Both the position numbers and the translations under genes were made by a program. From Nemopilema nomurai (lineage: Eukaryota > Cnidaria > Scyphozoa > Rhizostomeae > Rhizostomatidae), in contig ML133383.1 of assembly GCA_003864495.1 (NCBI GenBank), positions 2,625,560-2,689,559 of the forward strand: a DNA stretch of 64,000 nucleotides. The letters are read 5' to 3'. Below the pieces are notes generated by a model that ran no database searches, had not been told where the DNA came from, and worked only from the letters and a program-made list of their open reading frames with translations. This document shows positions 14,001 through 27,000 of this stretch, piece by piece (position 1 is the first letter of the stretch; each line of letters starts with the position of its first letter).

Positions 14001-15557
14001 TAAGCTACTTAAAGCTTTTTACTGCCAACAGGCTAACTCAACTAATACAAAGAATGCACAAGGAACAGAGCCAAAGTATAATGCTTTGATCGATTGAAAC
14101 ACTTAACAGTAGTGTCATTATCCCTGCATAAGATATACTAGATTCAGGCGAAGGAATCAGGGGAGTCTGTTTCGGCAAATTCTGCTAAAATTGTCGGAAA
14201 TTAAAGAATCGCACGATCAGTCTTTCTGCAAATTTTTCCTTGACACCCTCCTTCCCTCTCTCCTGAACAGGACAGCTTGCTTTGGCTCTGACAGAAATAA
14301 TCTCTTAGTTTGAACCTTCAATGATTTCTTACTTGCAGCATTCTTATGAATTACCCTTACGGGATATCTTGCCAATAGGTGTTCGCATTGAGGTACCCAG
14401 ACTCAGCGAAGATTTCCTAGGCATATGCATTATTCTCAAACCGGACATAGCCTGCACACTTTTTTCTACGGCAGAAAATTTGATAGTAGAAACAAGGAAA
14501 TATCTTGCCTTGCCTGTGCTCCAACTAAAGCGGAAATGTTTTAGCAATTAAGGAAAATTTCTTAAATCGCCAGTAAAAGCGAATATGAGCAGCGATTGTC
14601 CAATGCATTAATTAGGATAGTGACTCACTCCGCTTATTCTTGACGAGAAGTCGTTATTTAGAACAATTTGAATGACTGGTAAATACTCAAAAACATTTTG
14701 AGCAATTTGATGCTTTTGTAGAAGACGAGCACACAATACGAATGCAGCAAAAGGGCAGTAAACGCTTGAAATATTTTTTGTTACAACCGGGAAAAGTTTC
14801 TGGTAAATACTCGAAAACATGATTGAACGTCGAACATTTTCAGAGTGAATGTGCTATTGTATGGTTTCTATGCGGTTATCGATCACGTGTCCCTAGCTGC
14901 CAAAGACTTGTTCTATTATTTGAAATATTTCACGATGGAGCATGTTTGATTTCGTTACGGATACTGTTCAAAACATCACTACAACTTTGCTTATTGGCGC
15001 TAGCTCTGTGTATGAAAGCTGCACTCAATGTTTGGGGAATTTTCAGCTTGAAGGAGCATTTACTGTCGATGAGCATAAAAAGAGCGCTCGAAACCTTGTG
15101 TCCCTATGGTTGTCTCATCGTAATCCTTATCGAATGCTATCCGGATCAAAATCTTGAATATTGCCAAATCAATAGTAGAAGTTAGTGAAGTCGACCCAAT
15201 TCAAGATATTCAAGTTAACTAGTTAATTAACCGAATGCTAGCAACTCGCAACATTCATTAAACATTCAGCGGGTTTTAACAACGCCCTTACTGCAATGCA
15301 TTTATACGAAAGATCAGTCCTTAATGGATTTTAAAGGCTGTCGCAAATGCGCCATTCCAGTGAAGGTATCGCAGCTCCCAAGGTAGCGAAAACAACCCAA
15401 GATAAAGAATAAAGCACAACTGTTAAATCATCAAAATCTTATGAAATATTCCAGAAACGTATTAAAAATGAAATCTCTCTTTGCTGATTCTCTCTTTATG
15501 CCTAAATTTGTTTTTAGATTATTTTGCAAATAAATTTCTTTTATCATGTATGCTTCT

Positions 15558-15653
15558 CTTAGTTTTGTCTTTAGTTGTGTCTTTAGTTTTGTATTTAGCT
15601 TCGTATTTAGTATTGTATTTAGCTTCCTATTTAGTATTGTATTTAGTTTTGTA
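15558..15653. repeat. 12-bp minisatellite, 8 units
   Basis: Eight consecutive 12-base units follow the pattern TTTAGTnTTGTA with a few substitutions (for example TTTAGTTGTGTC and TTTAGCTTCGTA). On the opposite strand this produces an artificial lysine/asparagine/leucine/threonine repeat frame at 15431-15781, which should not be taken as a gene. Confidence 0.85.
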
Positions 15654-16353
15654 ATTATGTAATTTTTGCACGGCCTACTGTGAATTAATTTTTTGACTGA
15701 CGTGGCCACCGTGCTTAAAGGATTTAAAATAAAATATCCTCTAAAGATGTACAGGCAACATTCAGAGTGCAGTTTACCCAAACTCTAAAAATCTGAAAAT
15801 GAAAATTATCATTGACTGCATATGATGTGCCAAAGTTTTCTACGAAGAGGAGCCTTTTTGTATTACTGTCCCCTTAATCCTCTATAATGATCTTCCCAAC
15901 AACTGCATCAAGTTATCTTCTAGCAATACTACTTTATCTCCCGGTTTCCTTTTCTTTTTTCCGAAAAATCAAGAAAGAAGGAGCAGCCATATAAAGAGAA
16001 ATTGAAATTCCAGTTAGTAATAATATCATAAATGCATATTGCGATGCTTTCATACTGACTTTAGGCCCGTTAAAACTCATGACAAAAGCAAAATTGTTCA
16101 CGATTTGTCAGATAAACAAATTTATGTGATCAAGTTCTCCAATAAGACGTTTTTTCAACTGCACACAGATCTTCCTTCTCTGAGGTCTCCGTTTAATAGA
16201 TTAAGTCATTTACAGGCAATATTAATACATCCAGTACTTGTTTCTATACAAATAAACTCTAAATTAAGAAGATGTAGGAGTTCCTTAAGTGAGTTAAACC
16301 TTTAGATAAGATCTCATGTCCTTGGAATCGAAGGAAACATTTGCACGTGATAT

Positions 16354-19300
16354 TTAGGCTTTTTCCATGAATTTGACTTCAAGTCCAAGCAGAACTGAAC
16401 ACGAGGCTATTACAATCGTTCCCAGGTAGCCCCAGAAGAACAGCTTGTCTAGAAAGAGAGCAATCTCTTGCCACTGTTTCTGGTTCTCGACTTCTGCCGG
16501 CGTGTAATCTTGGGTTAATGCAGTTACGCCAAGGTGAACACTTCTTCTATGTCTTAGAATGGTCATCCCTATATTGTCTATTTCTTTGTTTGTTTGTTGG
16601 TTTCCGCCTCTGTCTTCGCCAGTTTCATGTTCAGGGTCAGAGTATTCCTTCAGCTCTTCCTTACTAGGCTGCATAGCATGCAATGGAGTGCTGTCTATGG
16701 AAGCCTTCAGCGCTCCAACTTTCTTTGAAGATTTCCTAGTCATTTTAATTACGAACCTGCGTAGCCAAAGCGGAGGAGTAGAAACTTTGAATGCCATGCG
16801 GGCAGTCAGAACACCCGTGACACATCCAAGAACCATAACGTAAAATAGTGTAACATACAGGATGCCTATCAAGGGTGCACTGTCTCCTTTCCGGGGGAGA
16901 TCCTGCGATATGACCATTAGATACACGCCCATGGTAAGGAGAATGGTCACGGCAAATCCAATTCTTTCGCCCGCATCGGCCGGTATTTTGAAGATCAGCA
17001 TGGACAAAAGGACGACCGCAATGATTGGAAATATGAGGTAAAGGAAGAAGTATAGCGGTCTTCGTTTAAATGTAAAGGTATAGACGACCTGGGACACTGG
17101 TGCATCGCAACAGTCGTAGTGGTGCTCGTTTGTCTTCGCAGTCAGCGAGAGCACATCCCATTCGCCATTTGTCACGTGATGTCTGCCTTGAATGAAACAG
17201 TAGTTAAGGTCAATTTCATCACTAATATCGGGGGATTTGGAGGAGCTGTACTAAGATTCTGATCGACTATTTCGAAAATTCTTCAAGACGCAGATTTTCA
17301 AAACTAAGAGAAAACATCGATGTTTAATAAGAAAAGGTAAACAAGGATTGGAGAGACACAACAAACCTTGTCTTGACTCGTTTTGAGGGAAGAATGCTAT
17401 TCTTAAATGCTATGATGCTTTTTCTCTAAGGCCAATATGGCGTATCTTTCTAGGGCCAAAATTTTTAATAGGTGCGAAATATTGAGTCCGTCATATATAC
17501 GAATTGGTGTCAGCATATTACTTACTTTTGGTATCCGCAAAGGTGTTGGGAAGCTGATGAAAGGACAACAGCATTCGATGCTTCGAATATGATAGCGATC
17601 CAAACACGAGAGAACATTTCTGTGAACGATACATTGTATTGTTATTGTTCTGTACGTCGATGCAAAGCTTGCAAAACACTTTTTTCACAATAATGAGAGA
17701 ATTAGACCCTTAAAGATAGATTGTGCTTAAAGTAACTTAACTGCAAGGCTGCGTCATCTATTTTTTTGAGCAGTTATAGTTCAAAGTTCGTTTATAGTTT
17801 ATTTTAAAGATTAAGCAACGTTTGAAACGAATGTCGTAACAGATAGACGTGCTTTTATCCCTGCGCAATGTTTATTTGATGTGAGTTATGATGTTATAGG
17901 GAGAAACAGCACTTAATCAACGTACCTGACTATCGACGGGAAACCAGGTTATGTCCACTGCACAGGAGCTCTGCCAGACTACAGTGGAGAACCAGGTTAT
18001 CGTGCCATTGTTGTAGACATGAAGCGGAGACTTGTAGAAATCTGCAGGGGCGTTGTTATTCACGTCTGCACTGGAACAGAAAATACTTCTGCTAGAAAGG
18101 GGGACAGAGAGAGGGGTAAAGGGGGCTGTTTATAGGTATATACAGTGGAATTAAGGGTACATGCAGTTTCAGGGGCAAGGTGTTAGGAATCTTATACTCT
18201 TCTACAGTTACTGCTAAAAATGATCGTAGATTTGGTAGCATTCAGGAACCCAAGTACTTACGTGTTGTATAGGACAATATCCGGAGTCCAAACAGAGGAC
18301 CGGGCCAGGTTGACCAACTTTGTACCGTTGTATCTGCTAGGATTCCAACGCAGACGGGGGTCAGTCCATCTCTGCCGTAGAAACAGTACGATCAAGATCG
18401 ATTGGTGTGCTTCATGCAGAATGGCCGTGTGATGGAAAATATGAGACGTCGAAAACCTAAATTAGTTTGCATTATTCGATTATTAAGTATGAAAAAGCGA
18501 GGCTCGCGTCCTCCACTCTCTCTGGTAGGCAGGGCCTAATTTGCATCGAATAGCATTGGGACATATCTGCAACGAGTTTCCTACATTCTTACTTTCTAGA
18601 GCCTTGATGCATGCAAAGATTTATGGTACGTCTTAGCTTCTCCTTAATTGGGGTCTCATTTCAGCTTCTTAGCCTCAGGGTTTTCATAATTCAATACGCA
18701 AATCTGGAAACGAAAAGGGCCGCTTGTGCATAAATTAGTAATATGGTCTGATACTTTTATTTATAAAAACTCCTTTTTGCAACTTCAAATGTTATGCAGT
18801 AAAGCTCAGGTATCGTTTGATTGAAAGTCAAAAAGAGAAATTATGGAGTAAAAAGTGGCATTGCAATCGTGGCTGTAAAAGCGATGAGCAGGCCTAGCTG
18901 AATAACGACAGTAAACACTCACCATGACAACAAACGTGTGTGTAATCAGATGCTGCTCCCTTGTGAGCTGGGAAAAATCAAATGCATTTGTTCTAAATAG
19001 CCAAACGATTATTCGAAGCAGGCTGGGGTGGACTACTGGCATTTATAAGGTATTCTTTTTATCGTGCTAGTCGTATGGGTTGTTTATTTCTATGCGAATT
19101 TGGCGCCAACATACACAACATTTGGTTAGTATCCTTCTATGCCTGGCATTGAATTGCAAACAAGCATTGGCGTAGCTAATGTAAATAACTAGAGACGAAA
19201 TTAAATTATTTTTAGAGGAAAACATCTGGGAGATTTAGCCAACATAAATTGTCTGTCCATCTTCTACACTGCTTGCTATAGGACTAAATGCATCATGAGT

Positions 19301-21017
19301 GAATGCAACCATTATCCATATCACGTCAGCAAAGAACCAACAGTTGAAAGTTGGAGGATTGAAACCACGAGGACAGCGCGAGGGTCTGGGCCCCGGAAAT
19401 GGGTCAAGAGTTAAAAGGCCTAACCGCACTAACCTTAATAGCACCAAGTATACCACAATTATTGTGATTAGAGACCGTGGTAAAAATGGGAAGATTAATT
19501 TTACGATTAGAGTTGCTATTATAAAAAGTGCCAGGAGGAGTTTCTTAATGTCATGCATAATTAGGGTATAACTGTTATGAGTGCGTGTATTAATGTATCA
19601 TTGTAGTTTGAAGGTGTTACTGTTAATGTTTTGAAACTGGCTCAGTCGTCGTCTAAATTGTGTATGGAGAGAATTTTTGATACACTTTCTTCTTTTCTTT
19701 TGGCTCTTTCGTTATCTTTAGAGAATCAGAATCAGAGCAAGGTTTTTTACTCATGCTGTGTTGACCTTTTAGCCACGGGATTACTGATCTCAATTCTTCA
19801 TTAAATTTTCAAATGTTATAGAGGTCGTGATTTCTATGTTAAGGGCCCACTCGACAAACTCATGCTTACCAACTTTTCTATTTTGTGCAATTTGAGGTCA
19901 AAGGTCACATGGACTGGTTCGTTGTTCGACAAGACAGGCCTTGCAGCTGGAGTGACGTTTGCGATGAGATCTTCAATAAGCCTTGCTTCAACAGTGAAGC
20001 CTGAGATACCTAAAAGGAAACCAAGAAACGTGGTCACCTTTGAGCTTTACCCTTTCACCTCTGATGACCTTTCCCATCGTGCAATGAGCAAGGGTGTGAT
20101 TAGGGATTGCATAGTTTGCACTGTTCCTATTTACTGTGGCCGTCTTTAGAACATCATCATGCATACAGGACTACAAGCGCGAGCCTCGTTTGCAAAGATC
20201 CAGCCTCGCACATAACGTTAATTACATCAACCCCATTGGTCCATTCAATCGAACAAAAAAGAGGATTTGCACATTACTACGACGGTGAAAGCATTGCACA
20301 CTTTTACGAGAAAGGAAACCCTTATCAGCTTTTTTGGTACAGAGTAAAAAGGGCATTTGAAACACATAACCTATCAGCATCCGTAACGTTGTAAGTCTAA
20401 AGAGAAGTTTCTAAACTTAGCAGATCGACACAGTCTATGCTTTCAAGAGTCCGAAACCTGAAAATGTAGGAAGGCAAAATATGCTTCCTTCCTTTGAAAT
20501 TCCCAGAAAGGCTGGGGTTTCTTAGAAATTTCATAACACTGCAAATTTGATCCCATACCCCGAGTCTAAGAATCCTAATTTTACATTAGACAAGATTTGG
20601 CTGCTCAGCGTCCAAAATACCCTTGCGGACTTGAAGGGCGCTCAGCTTGTACTTTTTCACGAACAGGTTAGGGCTCAGGCTAGGGTTAGAAGCTTTCAAA
20701 AAGTAACAACAACAGCAACCAATCTTATGATGATATCATTGAAGTCTGAATCGTGAATCCCAGAAAGATGAAGTAAGGCATGGGGTCTGAGTATTACGAG
20801 GCGGATAGGTACACGTTACATTTGCATCACTTAAATGGTTCATGTGTGAGCTGGAAAGGGGTTTGAGTATCGAAAGAGGAATGTTTGTGCGTTATTTCTG
20901 AAACAATGCAAGCCTTCTTTTGCCTCCGGCCATGAAAGACAAGTCATAGTTACCTGCAATGCAGTGCAGCACCAGGATTACTGCAACAACAACAGCGGTC
21001 ATTGTCAACCGACGCAT
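16354..21017 (-). CDS. nicotinic acetylcholine receptor-like alpha-type subunit (copy B)
   Basis: Tandem paralog of copy A. Seven coding exons join in phase: 21017-20954, 20009-19870, 18967-18923, 18371-18262, 18070-17926, 17619-17526, 17186-16354 (476 codons). Exon 1 is a signal peptide. Exons 3, 4 and 5 have exactly the same lengths as in copy A (45, 110, 145 nt) and all phases agree. Motifs: RWTDPRLRWNPSRY, VWTPDIVLYN, Cys-loop C156/C170 with 13 residues between, loop C YDCCDAP with C225-C226, GER at the cytoplasmic end of M2 (Glu273), M2 at about 275-294, then a long charged M3-M4 loop and M4 near the C-terminus. Exon 6 is 18 nt longer than in copy A, lengthening the post-Cys-loop strand by six residues. 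Intron 3 has a normal GT donor (ATG then gtgagt). Probably a cation channel subunit; agonist and partners are unknown. Confidence 0.93.
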
Positions 21018-24000
21018 GACGTAGGCGCAATAGAGTCTTCTACAAAATGAAGCAACGTTACTATGATTCAGCCATTATCAAATCAAGATCAGCGTAAAAA
21101 GACATCAAAAACTTAATCTTTATCGACAATTCATTTCCATAAGAGAAGTTACATGCTTGGAAATTGATACACTTATAATTGAATAGCCAAAACTAGCAAT
21201 AAATGGTTAGGAATAAGTGATTGAAATATACGAAAGTTCGTAGTGCCGAACTTCAAAATATTCTATATTCTAGATATTCTAAGGCAAGGAGTGAGTATGT
21301 CGGATGAAAAAGGGCTTCAAGTATGCGAAAATTATGGTTCCCTTTTCCATGGTATTTTTAAAAAGTTAACAATGTATCTTGGAGCTAAGCTGATTTTAAT
21401 AACGATAATTGCAATTAGCTGCATCAAACTCTAGAATTGCGATGCAAACAATAAGATAGTATATTAAAGGGTAAAACATTATAACCCGCAAAGGTTTTTG
21501 AAATGTTCCCGGCCAAAGACTGAATAACACATTTTTAAAAAAACTGTTCACTACAGTCTTTAAATGTTCATTTTTATACCTTCCTATGCTAACGAAGCTT
21601 AAATATTGACAGGAAATTTGAGATAATCCAAAAGTATGCTTGCTCTTAAGACTTGTGATTCTTATGAAAGCAAGAATAAACATTGTTAACCGAGATAGCA
21701 CTGCCTAGGATTATGTCTCCAAACAAATCTTGGCGGCACGTCTGAATCGGGAATTGAAAATTTGCATGGCTCTGGAGCTTAGAAAAACAATTGGCTGCCT
21801 CTAGACAATAGAAAGTTGTCAGACATGCACGATTTCCTTCCAACAAGATTTCGAACCTGAGAATATTTAGGTTTCTGCGACAACCATTTCTCTCATTAGA
21901 AAAAAATAGTCAGACAACATTGAAGTGACAAGAATTATGGAAAGTGAAACTTCTAAGTAATGTCGTTAAAAACTGCTTATACCGAATGTTTTGTACTAAT
22001 AGCTAAAAATACTTGCAATAGTAGATAGCGAGCAAAGTGCCTATGATTAGTAAATTAAATAGACAATACAGACGATGAAAAGCAGTAAAGTAGATATATA
22101 ATTGCGACCACTACTTGATGCTAAATACCAAACTTAATCAATTGACAAAATGTTTCGGGAGTTTTAGGCCGTACCAATACTTCCTTGCAAAAGCTTGAAG
22201 TATGGTTACGATAACTTCCCGATCATTGCAAAAGCTTGGAATTTGGTAGAAAGATGTCGTAAGAAGTATATTTACACTTACAGCGAGACTTGTAGAGATG
22301 ACCATAGATTACATTGCTGTTCATGTTGACCGGAGCTTCGTAAAAATCCAAGTGCGTAGGATTACATATTTATAGTTCCCATGGGACACTGCTGGCATTG
22401 ATGGAGCCAAGTCAGGGGCGACCAGCAACAAATGCTCTATTCAAATCACTCCCTTTGTGATCGCATTTCTTTATAGATAATTTCACCTAATTATTGTTTC
22501 TGGCGTAATTAATTCATTACCATTGAATACAGTGATCCCTCATTAAGGCGGCTGAGAAGCCTAGGTAAACAATGATCGCTAAAATCTGTTCTATTGACGC
22601 TACTTTAGCCGAAATACCTGCAAATCTTTACAATGAAGCAATTAGATTTATGAAGACTTTAGTGAACCCGAAAAATAGTAGGATTCTGCTGAGTAAGCAG
22701 GTTGATCGTTTTACCTTGAAGGTAAAACAAATAGAAATATAATAACTGCAAAGCATGAAAGTTCATTCAAAGCGCTCAACTGGTAAAACTACGGTTCTGG
22801 GGTCTTGTTTTGAACAGTAATATGATAAAAGGTGGACTTATTATTTAAAGATACTCTGCGGTTGGCCTGATTACATTTCCTTAAAAAATGTATAATTGCA
22901 TCTTAGGATATTATTACATCAGTGATTTTAGTAGAGCTTGGAGATGATATTGACACCAGAGTTGAGATTTTTAATGAAAATTAGAAAGTATAGGCTGAAC
23001 TCAAGAAACAGCTAAATCAATGAAGGAAATGCATTACATTACCTAAACACATTGCATTGGTATTCTTTTATAAAGGACTATGTTATTGAGAGGGTTCAGA
23101 AAATTCAGAGTTTTGATTCATGAGGTGAAAATGAAGGAAGAGCTAACACAAGGAATAGAGAGAGAGAATTTACATGAAATGTGTTTCAGAATTTGAAGGC
23201 ATGAGCAGTTTTTGCATTAGGCCATGGTAGAGTTGCTTGTATCGCCGTAGCTTTATAACTAGATTATCATTGTTTCAAGGGCTAAATTATATCGAATACG
23301 TGGCAGAAATATTGAAGCAGAGGCCAACGAAAATACACTCGTAGTTCCAGTGGTCTTAAGGACAACTTGACAGCATGGGGATATAAAGATGTGGCATTAA
23401 GGCTAATTCTGCCTGGAACTTGGATGTAATTAGATTAAGACTTGCGTTGCTTTTTTAAAACAGAGGTATAAATGAAATTTCGATGTAAGCACTTTAGTCC
23501 CGGGAAATTAGTGAGTGTCAATCTGGAGGCAACACTTTGAAATTTTTGGCAAAAGCGAGCTAACTTGACTTGAAAATATAATTTCCTAAGATGAACCTGA
23601 CCCATAGGAGATGTCTCAATGTCAATTTTCCAGTATAGAGCCTTCTGTTTTCCACCAAAAACAAAACAAAGTTGCACATTAATTGTACGTTCTTTTATTT
23701 CAAGAACAAAGCAAAAAGAAACTAATTTGAATACCCGAAAAGAAAATGTCAATAGCAAATCATTGGTAAAGAAAGTAGAAAATGCCGGTGGAAAAGCGAC
23801 AAGGAGGATTCGCAATGCAAAGGCCAAAACGAAAGCTTGGTCAGCTAGAGAGAGGTAGGGATGTTAACGAGGAGAAAGTCTAGAATGAAAACTAACAGAA
23901 AGAATTTAGCGAACAAAATACGATTAACGGAAAAGAAGATGAAATGAGGTATTACGGAACGGAGAACGTGACAAAAGAAGACACATGTCCAAATGAATTT

Positions 24001-24069
24001 CAACTGTCTTGTCATTATTAACAGAACAATTGATACATCTAATGAATTATTGTTCCAAACTATGCGAGA
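21018..24069. other. intergenic region with a receptor exon relic
   Basis: This lies between the 3' end of DNAJC25 and the start of receptor B. Apart from the receptor-like fragment at 22282-22360, no exon is recognisable. The 130-codon minus-strand frame at 23435-23827 has no domain and is probably chance. The 3' untranslated region of DNAJC25 and the promoter of receptor B must both fall within this interval. Confidence 0.55.
22282..22360 (-). pseudogene. relic exon of a third Cys-loop receptor copy
   Basis: The minus strand reads PTHLDFYEAPVNMNSN, then ends in YKSRC. This aligns with exon 5 of receptor B (ADFYKSPLHVYNNG ... WQSSC). The central tryptophan/phenylalanine positions are lost and the segment is shorter. 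A GT-AAG donor-like site follows directly at 22281. No partner exons (WTD, Cys-loop second half, membrane segments) are visible between 21.0 and 24.1 kb. It is most likely a decayed fragment from a third tandem duplicate; an orphan alternative exon of receptor B is less likely because it lies upstream of that gene's start. Confidence 0.5.
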
Positions 24070-27000
24070 TCAGTCTTCGGCAAAAGTCATTCTTCCTGGT
24101 CCGCCTGATTTCATGTATCGCCTACGATTTGGAAAGAGACACTTAAGCAAGAAATAAAAATGGTTAAAGGAAAAACTTCTTATCTATATCTTCTATATCT
24201 ATGCACGTAAATAACGAAATGTACTATTGTTTCAATATGGATCTATTCTCAGAAGATGAATTCATGTGCCTCAAGCGATATTTTGTTGTGGGCTCTATGT
24301 ACCTAAGGGTGTAATTGCTCTACCTCCGGTCAGAATATGGACTAGATGACGTCTCTATAGACAACATCTTTGATTCGAGTCCAATTTGGTTTTATATGGA
24401 CAATGGAGGCAACAGTAAAGGGGAGATGTTACGCACTTTGAATTCGGTGTTGTACTTGCTTAAATTTATATTAGCATTTATAAATTAAGCTGAAACACCC
24501 ATCTCCAAACTGAGGTCAGCCACACACATGCAATAGTACTTCAAAGTTGGAGGTTGGAAATGTTCTCATGTAAAAATTTTCTACACAATTCTGCAGTCAT
24601 GCCAGTTAAGAGTCACTTCAAAAATTTTCCACAAATTTTGCAGTTCCAATAAAAATGATAAAGAAAAAAAAATCCTTCCACAATATCAATCTAATCATCG
24701 CAGCAAAGTTGACTGATTATATTTGCTAACCTCCACATTTTGTGCTTATTATTCTCAGCCATCTTAACTCGCATCTCTTCCTCCTGTTCCTCTTTAAATT
24801 CCTAGAAAATGCAAAGGAAATCTTACAACTGACTTTAAACAAAATAATTAAGAATTGTGATTGTCTAACTAGAACACAACTGAAATCACGGACATTAATA
24901 TTTGCCATTTTTCATAAAAAGATTAGAAGCATCAACAAAATTTTACTGAAAAGAGACAGTTAAAGAAATAAGGTGAGGCGTCAAATCATTACTGGAAAGC
25001 TAGTTCTCTATAATGTCATACTCTTAAACATTTATCTTAGTGGCCTTGGGTTATTGATGGATTGCAAACAACAGTCAAAAAGACCCCTGTGGCATATGAA
25101 AATGCTTACGGGAAACGCCTATATGACTTTCAACAAGGTGCTATCTTCACTTTAAGAATTCAATACAATGTTAGTTACTACTGGCAGCAACACTTTAGAA
25201 TTGCAATTATCAATTTATATGAAAATTATGAGTAAGAAATAACTTTGCATATGTTACCTTAAGATTTTCTGCTTTCCATAATTCACGCTTTAAATAGTCT
25301 TTTCTAGTAAAATCATCCATAGCCTACAAAAAAAATGAACAACATATGTTACTGATAGAGACCCTTCCATTAAAGTAACATAATGTGCATAACCTACTTC
25401 TACCAAAGATATGGCCAAGAATGATTACAACTTTCTTTGTTCCACAAATATAAAATCTTAGTGAAAAGGTATGCTTTTGGAAAGTAAATGATAACCAGCT
25501 GCTATTGTAAAATCACATAGAGAAAGATTGGTTGCCTGAAAAAGTTATGCAATCAAAAGTGTTAAGATTTTCATACTCGTGATAAAAGAAAACTGAGTGC
25601 TGCTTTAAAAAATTAAAAAAATTTGTGTTTTGTGATATGTTTTGTGAGAAAATTAAAAAAAATGCTCTTTTATTGAAAGGACATAAGTTGCACCATACCT
25701 CCCAATACAGCTCACTAAGGCCAGTTGCTCTTCTGGTAAGGTACTCTTTTTCTTCAAGTCCATATTCTTCCTTTAAAATCCAGAATTTCCACACCCATCT
25801 AGCAGCCCAGGCAATGTAGATACTTATGTAATATGGGCTAGGTAGTGAAAGAAGCAACAATTAGGACTTAACAAATATTTTTTTGTAAAATACTAGATCA
25901 ATGAATCAGATATCTATAAAGTTATAAAAAGGTGAAAGGTAAAAAACGAAAATAGATGAATTTGGAAAGAAGAGAATCAAAGCCTAAGTGAGAGTGATAA
26001 TCTAGTTAAGAGAATGAAAGAAAATCACAGATGTATATATCAGAGCGAGATAATCATATGTTCTAGTTGAAAGAAAAAAATTACAATACATACCTTAGCA
26101 TAAGTTGAACCCAAAGAATATCTCTTAGCGATGGTTTACTATAGCCACCCCTATAACAAAACAAAAACCCTTAATATTCTAATGTAATTTCAATACATTA
26201 GAAAAGCTAAATTAAAAGTTGGTTCTTTCAATGCTGTTTGACATCGTAAGTGAAGAAGCAGACCCTTAAAGTCAGTTGTCAGGATCATCTTCTTGATAAT
26301 AGGAATGAGAAGCAACCGATAAAAACAGTTTGCATTGCATGCCATCAAGCAGAATGGTGTGCAGAGCCTTTTTCACACGATTAAGACCACTGGAGCAAAC
26401 TGAAATTCACATTTGATATCAGGTGTAGACTAGTATTAGATACATTGGTTGATGTGTTGTTTTGGTTAATTGAAAACCACAAATAATGCCTCAGATTGCT
26501 TGATAAGATGGACTGTGATGAACTTGACAAGATTGACTTGACAAGACTTCAAAAATTGCTGTTATGTAGACTTTTATTCCACTGCAAAATGTAGTTCTAG
26601 CTATACCTTATGTCAATTGAATTCTCAACCACTTCTTTCAGTATTCGGGCTTCTTCCTCTTTCCTTTCTTCCTGGAATTAAGGAACAGAATAAATTTTAA
26701 GTGAAGCAATTTCTGGTTTCAAGTTACTGCTATACCAACACGTACCTACAAAAAATAGTTGAAATGGACAATAAAATAAAATTTTATTCTACAGAATTGT
26801 CCATTTTACAAAGGTCAATCAATTTCTTAATGATCAAAACTTAATTTCTAAAAATTACCAACACTAGGATACAAGACAGAGAATGAAACACAAAGCTCAC
26901 ACACAAGAATAAGTATCAAAGTGTTTTCAACTCTTACCTTAGACTTCTTTCCCTTCACTTTTTTACCTTTGACAAGTAATCCTTCATCGTGTGCAACTTT

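Larger units (their letters stand above)
10566..16353. other. intergenic region between the two receptor paralogs
   Basis: This is the promoter side of receptor A and the 3' side of receptor B. No protein family is recognisable. The longest frames (11368-11739 plus, 123 codons; 11736-12077 minus; 14823-15185 plus) have no domain, no repeats of protein character and no splice-linked partners that I could find. A dispersed repeat sits at about 10910-11090 and a 12-bp minisatellite at 15558-15653. Near-identical 20-mers ending in CAAAAACAT and CGAAAACAT at about 14673 and 14801 form a small direct repeat. Confidence 0.6.

Noticed and set aside
15431..15781. Minus-strand frame with a Lys-Leu-Asn-Thr repeat
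   Set aside because: Explained by the 12-bp minisatellite at 15558-15653.
23435..23827. 130-codon minus-strand frame downstream of DNAJC25
   Set aside because: Phe/Leu-rich product typical of AT-rich noncoding sequence; no domain.
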